DNA of 64,000 nucleotides from Desmodesmus armatus (lineage: Eukaryota; Chlorophyta; Chlorophyceae; Sphaeropleales; Scenedesmaceae), in contig VIIQ02000025.1 in assembly GCA_007449985.2 (NCBI GenBank), positions 124,001 through 188,000 of the forward strand, read 5' to 3'. A model generated the notes under the pieces. It saw only the letters and a list, made by a program, of their open reading frames with translations, had not been told where the DNA came from and ran no database searches. Positions 59,001-64,000 of the stretch are shown here, in pieces. Within the stretch, counting starts at the first letter, position 1. Each line of letters begins with the position of its first letter. The position numbers and the translations under genes were made by a program.

Positions 59001-60122
59001 ATAAAATCCTCGTCCAATTGCTTGATTTTCAACTGTCCCTCCGCCTCCACGGCCTCTTGCGACACAAGACCCAGGGAAAGAGACGTCATCCTGTCCAAAA
59101 ACCAGTCCATAAAAGAGGTGCATGCTTCAACCACCGTAACCACATTGTGTGCAATGATGCAACCAGTGCACAACACGGCCGTGCGGTCGGCTGCATGCAA
59201 CCCCCACCACATCCAACAGCCGTGTTATGCTGCACACGACTGCCACCTGTGAGTGTCACATTCACATTGTCCCGCAAAGCCAGCCCTCCACCTGACCAGT
59301 TGCGTGCAATGTTTCCCTGCACGCTGCTGCCACCAGCGAGTGTGATGCTGGCATTGTGACGAGCAGACAGCCCCCCCACCAAACTGCCCAGCTGAGTTGC
59401 CAGTGACACTGCTGTCGCCATCAAACCTCAGCAATGCATTGCCCCCAACAGCCAACCCCCCACCATACCCAGTGGCTTTGTTCGCATGTACCCTGCTTCC
59501 GCCCGTGATGGTGACCTGTGCCCTGCCTTCAAGTCTCAAACCACCACCAAAACCCTTGACAGAGTTGTTGGATACGACGCTGCCTTGCAGCAGCAGATGT
59601 GCCTGGTCAAACACAGCAAGGGGCCTCATAAGGTTATCGGAGAACCTGCTCATTTGCACCTCAACCCTGCTGTCACCCACTATACACAACAACGTATGAC
59701 CACCAGAGACTTCCCGCACCCCTGACACACTGCTTTGCTTCAGCACAACATTCCCAGCACAAATGGTCACGAGGCAGGAAGACGCGTTTGTAACAATCCC
59801 ATCGCAGGTGCTGGTGATGGCAACACCCGTGAAATTTACTTGGTGGGTTGTCATCTGCGGCGTCGCAAGTGCGATGGTAGGCTGGGGTCCGCTGCACCTC
59901 ATGCCAGCATGCAGGATGCGGCCCTCACCACCAAGGATGTACAGGCTGCACTCTGCTGCTCCTGATGCTCCAACTCCTGCTGGTGCCCTTGCCTCTGTTG
60001 CTGCTCCTGCTGCTTCTGCGCCTGCTGCCACTGGTGCAGGGGTGCTGCTCAGTGGCTGTGCATAGGGCGTGATGACCAGCCAACATGACAGGATGGCAAG
60101 CCAGCTGGCAGCAGCACAGGGC
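56047..60122 (-). CDS. Beta-helix (Pmp-like repeat) surface protein fused to a Cys-rich and polytopic membrane region
   Basis: The N-terminal part (from an inferred acceptor at about 60122) begins with a hydrophobic segment SWLAILSCWLVITPYAQ, probably a signal peptide. About 14 tandem units of the type GGGLxVxxxAxVTLxGGSxV then xxNTA build a parallel beta helix like pectin-lyase or polymorphic membrane proteins. A Cys-rich module follows (CVCCPPHTFSFTNASCEQC, CNEGYTGPLCGAC). From about 57680 to 56450 come roughly nine hydrophobic helices, e.g. LVYFLAPVFVLLAVVALLWL and IAIAVLVLIVNVVFVGWCL, then a C-terminal tail to the stop at 56047. An extracellular adhesive or sensing domain anchored in the plasma membrane is inferred. 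Frame must change at about 59370, 59208, 58945 and 58175, each at a G-run coding for Gly. The first exon with the ATG is not identified. Confidence 0.65.
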
Positions 60123-62600
60123 CTGGCACAATTGCAGATGCATCACAGTCGTCACAGCAGGGGCAGAGCAGAGGCAGGGACGCTAGTCAGCGAGCTGGTG
60201 AGCTCGTTCGAGGCTGCTACATGACGCGACTTGAATTTGGCAGATGTGTTCCACTGGGATGAAGCAGCACATACACAGGCACAGGTGGTCACTGACCCTC
60301 CCTGAGCGACTGGGTGACAGGGGGCACCGGTCCAGCTGTGCAGACCCAGAACAACCTGGCAACCATCTGACCAATGCAACACGACATATATGAGGTGTCA
60401 AGCTGGGTTGTGCGTACCTTCCACGCCTGAAAGGGCCCATCCCCTATCAACCACCACAGTTGGTAGCCCTCTTGTGATCCAACAGCAGTATCGACAAGCC
60501 CTCTCACGTCCTCGACGCTGCCGCCCACGACTTGCTCAGTACTCTTTGAGTTATAAGTGCGTAACCCCCGACCGAGAGCGGCAATACTGGTGTTCCCCTC
60601 TGCTCTTTGGGCCCGATCGTGTCGTGATCGTGATGTGTGTTCCACTGACAATTTTGTTGAGATGCAAACGCTGCAGGGAGGGATGGAGCTCGCGGTGTTT
60701 GCGCAAGGGATGTGTCCAGCAATGTCGTGCTGGAGCTGAGACAGGCGGGCGAGTCACCCGGTCACACGCCCTTGGGGGTGAAAACCCCTAAACCTCTCCT
60801 TGGGTGACCCAGGGTCCCAGGGTGTGGCACACACCGGCAGTAAGACACCTGGAATCAAGCAAACATCGTTCTAGAAGGGTACAACCTAGTTCAGTGACTT
60901 GAACATCAACAAGACACTGCTGAAGCTGCTAGCTTTGTTGGCATCAGCATGCACGCAACGTGCTGGGTCGCTGTTGCGGGCGTAGCCCCGGCACACAGCC
61001 TCTTGGAAGCCCGTGTATGGAGGTGATCGCCCTCTACAGGAGGACTGAGAGGGAAGAACGACATCAGATTTTGATCCACAGTGGTCACACGAGTGCACTA
61101 CTGACAGTATGGTACTACCACATGATCTCGGCAACCAAACGTACCGGTACTGAGAGACGGCGTGGTTAAGGCCCTGTGTGTTAAGGGCTTACGCACTCGC
61201 GCCATCTGGTTGGGAGCGAGTCTATACCCCAGGAAGCCTCTTGCTACAGCCGCACAGGCTGTGTGTGGGCCGGATCGCATTCAGCTTCAAGGCAAAGCTG
61301 CAGCCTGTAGTTCCCAATACCATTGTGGAGTACTCCCCCCCCCCCTAACGCTGTCACGGCCATGCTGGGCCCAGACAACTACTACTGTTACTAAACACAT
61401 TTCAGCTCAGTTGGTGTGGCTCAGTTGGTGCGGCTCATTCATTGTGACTGCTGACGATGCTACTTGCCTGCTGCAGCTGCCTTCCCATTTTCTGCTGCAT
61501 TACAGCTGCTGCTGCGTATGCTGCTACCCCTTGCTGCTGCTGTTGCTGCTGCTGCTGCGGGTCATACTCTGACAGGCAGTAGGCTGTGCTGGTGGCAAGC
61601 CAGCCTGGGCCACTACAGCCAAGCCTGCCCCACCCAATACAGCACAGCCCCAGTAAGGCCCCAGCATCGTACGACCCACCATATTATTACTGATGTGCGC
61701 CTTGCTGACGCACTGGGACAGCTGCTAAGGAACAAGGTGTCAGACTGTTGAATCCTGCTTGCACTGGACCACCCACGCCACAAGCAAACCAACCAGCCTT
61801 GCCCAGTCTGCAGAACAAAACAGACACTGCATGGTGTGCATGCACTACACACTGGTGCTGATAAGAAGCGCAGCCACATGGGAGGAACCCAGCGACACAG
61901 CCATACGCACTGCCGCAGTGCTGTGGCAGCACTGGCGTTCAAAAGAACTGGACCAACCACAGCAGCAAACCCCAACGCAACCTGCCAATAGTCCCAGCTA
62001 CTAGCACACTGACATGTGAGCACCCTGATGGGCTGCTTCTATTGCTCAAGCAACCAGGCTGGTGCTGTCACCCATGAACCTCAAACTCAACAACAGCACT
62101 GGCGGAACCTGAGCCAAAATGGCTTTCTGCTTGACAAACCATGTTTCAGGTGGCTGCAGCTTGCCCACCCTGTGATAACCTCGATGAAGATACACTGACA
62201 TCTACAAAATCACACCCCACACATGCCACACACCACAAGCTAGTGTACAAAAGAGTCCGCATGTGTGTGTGCAAAGCAGCACGCTGCATCACACAGCGCA
62301 TGCTGCTGCTGCCACATCATCACAGCATGAGTCAGCATGGCTCACAGCCATGCATGCATGCTTGGCATGCTGGTGGGTGCAGTCAGCAGTGGGTCTGCAG
62401 CCCAGCTCTGCGCCACAGCTGCAGACGACGCAGCTAGCACAGAATCACCTGCTGCTGCTGCCTGCCAACCACAGCTGTGCTGTGAACAGCATGCTGAATG
62501 GCTGACGCCACCAACAGCTGGGGCAACCGCCGATGATCTGTGCTAGCACACAACAGCCAAAGAAACCAAGCGTGTTGACACACACAGCAGCCACGCCCAT
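60123..62600. other. Region with no recognised gene
   Basis: About 2.5 kb. It should contain the 5' end of the beta-helix gene and the 3' UTR of the LLPH-like gene. Open frames such as 60289-60651 and 61613-62023 (minus) have no family motifs. A short (CTG) run lies near 61533-61558. No tRNA, snRNA or repeat family could be identified by eye. Confidence 0.45.
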
Positions 62601-63330
62601 TCACCCGGTGCGGTTGCGACGGTGCTTCTTCACCCTTTTACCAAACTCCTTTGCTACCTTTTGACCCGCCGACTGCTTCTTCTTCTTCGTCACACCGCCT
62701 GCCGCTGCTGTCGCTTTGCCGCCCTTCTTTCCCGCCTTTTTGCTGCTGGGCTTGCTGCTGCCGTCAACTGCCATGCTGTCTGCTGCTGCTCCTGCACGTC
62801 CGCGTTGCTGCTGCTGCTCTGGTTCGTCTGACTCCTCCGGCATGTGGTTGACTACTGGTATGGGTTCTGCCTCCATGCATGCTGCTAGTGCTGCTAGGCG
62901 CTTGGCATCTGCCTCTGCAGTCCAACCGGACGTCACCTGCGAGTGGCAGGGGAAGGGGAAAGTAAGGCGAAAGCATCAGCAGACAGCAGGGCGACAGCAT
63001 GTTTGACATACTCCAAAAATGGGTCAGCACGAGCAGTGAAGGCAGCCAGCCTGCGGGCAAGAGTATGGTGCTGGTGCTGTGTACTGAGTGTCATCAAGGG
63101 ACGCATAAAGTGTACTAGTATGCATAGGAATACATCTATGGCACTCGGACTGCTGCAGATGCGACCAGCAGGTTTGCTGCTGCAGCAGCAGCCAGAAGTG
63201 ACCAAGGGTCTAGGTGGGGTGTATCACGCTCCAGACAAACAAAACAGATGAAGGCAATACTAACACTAACCTTCTCAGCACGTTGAGTGCGCAGGGCCTT
63301 CTTCCGAGAAGAGCGCTGACTTTTCGCCAT
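62601..63330 (-). CDS. LLPH: LLPH-like small basic nucleolar protein (DUF2423 type)
   Basis: Exons 63330-63271 and 62936-62601 give 131 residues. The first exon encodes MAKSQRSSRKKALRTQRAEK, matching the conserved basic start MAKSxRSK of LLPH/learning-associated proteins. The second begins VTSGWTAEADAKRLAAL and ends in a lysine-rich tail (KKAGKKGGK, KKKKQSAGQK, RVKKHRRNRTG). Human LLPH has 129 residues and the yeast relatives are small nucleolar factors linked to ribosome biogenesis; a nucleolar role is inferred. The ATG is the only one ahead of the conserved block and the two exons join in phase 0. Confidence 0.75.
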
Positions 63331-63584
63331 CTTTACTGCTGCTGCTGCTGTCGCTGCTCCTCTTACTTCTGCTGTCGCGCTGCTGTCGGAAGGCTATCCG
63401 TACAAGATGTTCCGGAACCGGCCGAGGGGGCTACCAACAACGTCGCCTGAAGTGTCGGTATCAACTTTTTGACTGAAGTGACAGGTTCATGAGAATTTCC
63501 TCCAAAAGACAGCTCCCCCTTGGGAGGGCCACCAGGGCCGCTTATCCATGGTTGAAGAGTGTGACGAAACCAGGAAGAGGAAAA
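63331..63584. promoter_or_regulatory. Divergent promoter region between LLPH-like and right-edge genes
   Basis: About 250 bp separate the LLPH-like ATG from a plus-strand ATG at 63585. Both promoters would have to lie here. No TATA or other known element is evident. Confidence 0.3.
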
Positions 63585-63680
63585 ATGGCGTGTGCAGGGA
63601 GCAGCAGCGCTGCGAAGCAAGTGTCTGTCCCATGTCCACATGTCTCAAACCGCTTCTCCAGTCGTGGAGCTGCCGGAGAG
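63585..63680 (+). CDS. Possible first exon of a gene running off the right edge
   Basis: ATG at 63585 in context AAAAATGGCG opens 32 codons (MACAGSSSAAKQVSV, CPHVSNRFSSRG) ending at a good donor, GAG-GTGTAAGT at 63681. The CPH pair could begin a zinc-finger ubiquitin-binding type domain, but this is a guess from one motif. No second exon is recognised in the remaining 320 bases. Confidence 0.35.
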
Positions 63681-63723
63681 GTGTAAGTCTGTTGAGGGCA
63701 GAGAGGTATTGAAGGGCAGGAAC

Positions 63724-63788
63724 GGTCGCTGGGTACCTTTCAAAGGGCAGAGCTTACCTCTGGCCTCTCAGAGGTAAACTCAGCGACC
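63724..63788. repeat. Nested palindrome
   Basis: GGTCGCTG at 63724-63731 pairs with CAGCGACC at 63781-63788, and inside it TTACCTCTG (63754-63762) pairs with CAGAGGTAA (63769-63777) around a six-base loop. It could be a small foldback element or a regulatory stem in the first intron of the right-edge gene. Confidence 0.6.
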
Positions 63789-64000
63789 CAATGGGGCAAT
63801 CCACGGACCGTCTTGGATACCCTATGAGGATAAATTCAGGTGCCCACACACTTTGCATGCACTCATACCTTGGCAAAATTTTGCATTACCCTGTGGAGGG
63901 TGAACGTGCAGCAAAAGACGAATAGTGCACCCCACAAGTTGCCATAACATGTCACCATGATAGGCTGATAGGCTGTGTTGGGCGGTATCAAGCCAAGAGG
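63789..64000. other. Right-edge sequence, nothing recognised
   Basis: No coding segment, splice acceptor with downstream homology, or repeat was identified in the last 212 bases; it is probably intron of the right-edge gene. Confidence 0.4.

Noticed and set aside
60289..60651. 120-codon minus-strand frame upstream of the beta-helix gene
   Set aside because: No recognised motif, no splice connection to the downstream signal-peptide segment, and composition does not distinguish it from noise.
62950..63065. Extra middle exon for the LLPH-like gene
   Set aside because: It has an acceptor-like CCCGCAG but no usable donor before the true second exon, and the two-exon model is already in phase and of family length.

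Overview
The window is nuclear DNA of a eukaryote, most probably a chlorophycean green alga (Scenedesmaceae-like; inferred). The reasons are intron-rich genes with GT-AG (and one likely GC-AG) introns, pervasive CAG/CTG trinucleotide runs that give polyQ, polyA and polyS tracts, long G and C homopolymers in introns, and a plant/algal gene set (SnRK2-type kinase fold, mTERF, PAPS transporter, apyrase, beta-helix surface protein). No bacterial operons, rRNA, tRNA or CRISPR array were recognised.

Layout. (1) 1-9475, minus: a large coiled-coil protein with an N-terminal MSP/ASH-like domain, cut by the left edge. (2) 11046-15310, minus: a PAPS-type nucleotide-sulfate transporter (SLC35B2/UAA family) with a long low-complexity tail. 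(3) 15576-15960: an AT-richer island with a possible OTU-like fragment. (4) 16385-28762, plus: a HERC-type RCC1-HECT ubiquitin ligase of about 1,700 residues. (5) 30695-32055, minus: a secreted protein. (6) 32976-35047, minus: an mTERF protein with a transit-peptide-like N-terminus. (7) 35447-42930, plus: an SnRK2-like protein kinase fold lacking the catalytic HRD aspartate, with a long Q-rich tail. (8) 44783-47186, plus: a THYN1-like EVE-domain protein. (9) 48749-54420, minus: a GDA1/CD39 apyrase. (10) 56047-about 60122, minus: a beta-helix repeat protein fused to a polytopic membrane region. (11) 62601-63330, minus: an LLPH-like small basic protein. (12) 63585 onward, plus: a possible first exon of another gene. 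Three gene pairs are divergent (PAPST1/HERC, mTERF/kinase, LLPH/right-edge gene). The genes are housekeeping and signalling functions and do not form one pathway.

The most unusual signal cuts across genes. Exon-intron junctions are repeatedly copied in tandem, most often with a unit near 240 bp (range about 125-285), in the coiled-coil, transporter, HERC, mTERF, kinase and apyrase genes. One intact junction is kept beside one to three degenerate copies of one exon edge plus adjacent intron. A second pattern is that introns tend to carry a G-run soon after the donor and a C-run or (CTG)n just before the acceptor. A third is that several genes with otherwise perfect phase bookkeeping are broken by a one-base shortfall, usually in a homopolymer or CAG tract; this looks more like base under-calling than pseudogenes, but it must be tested.
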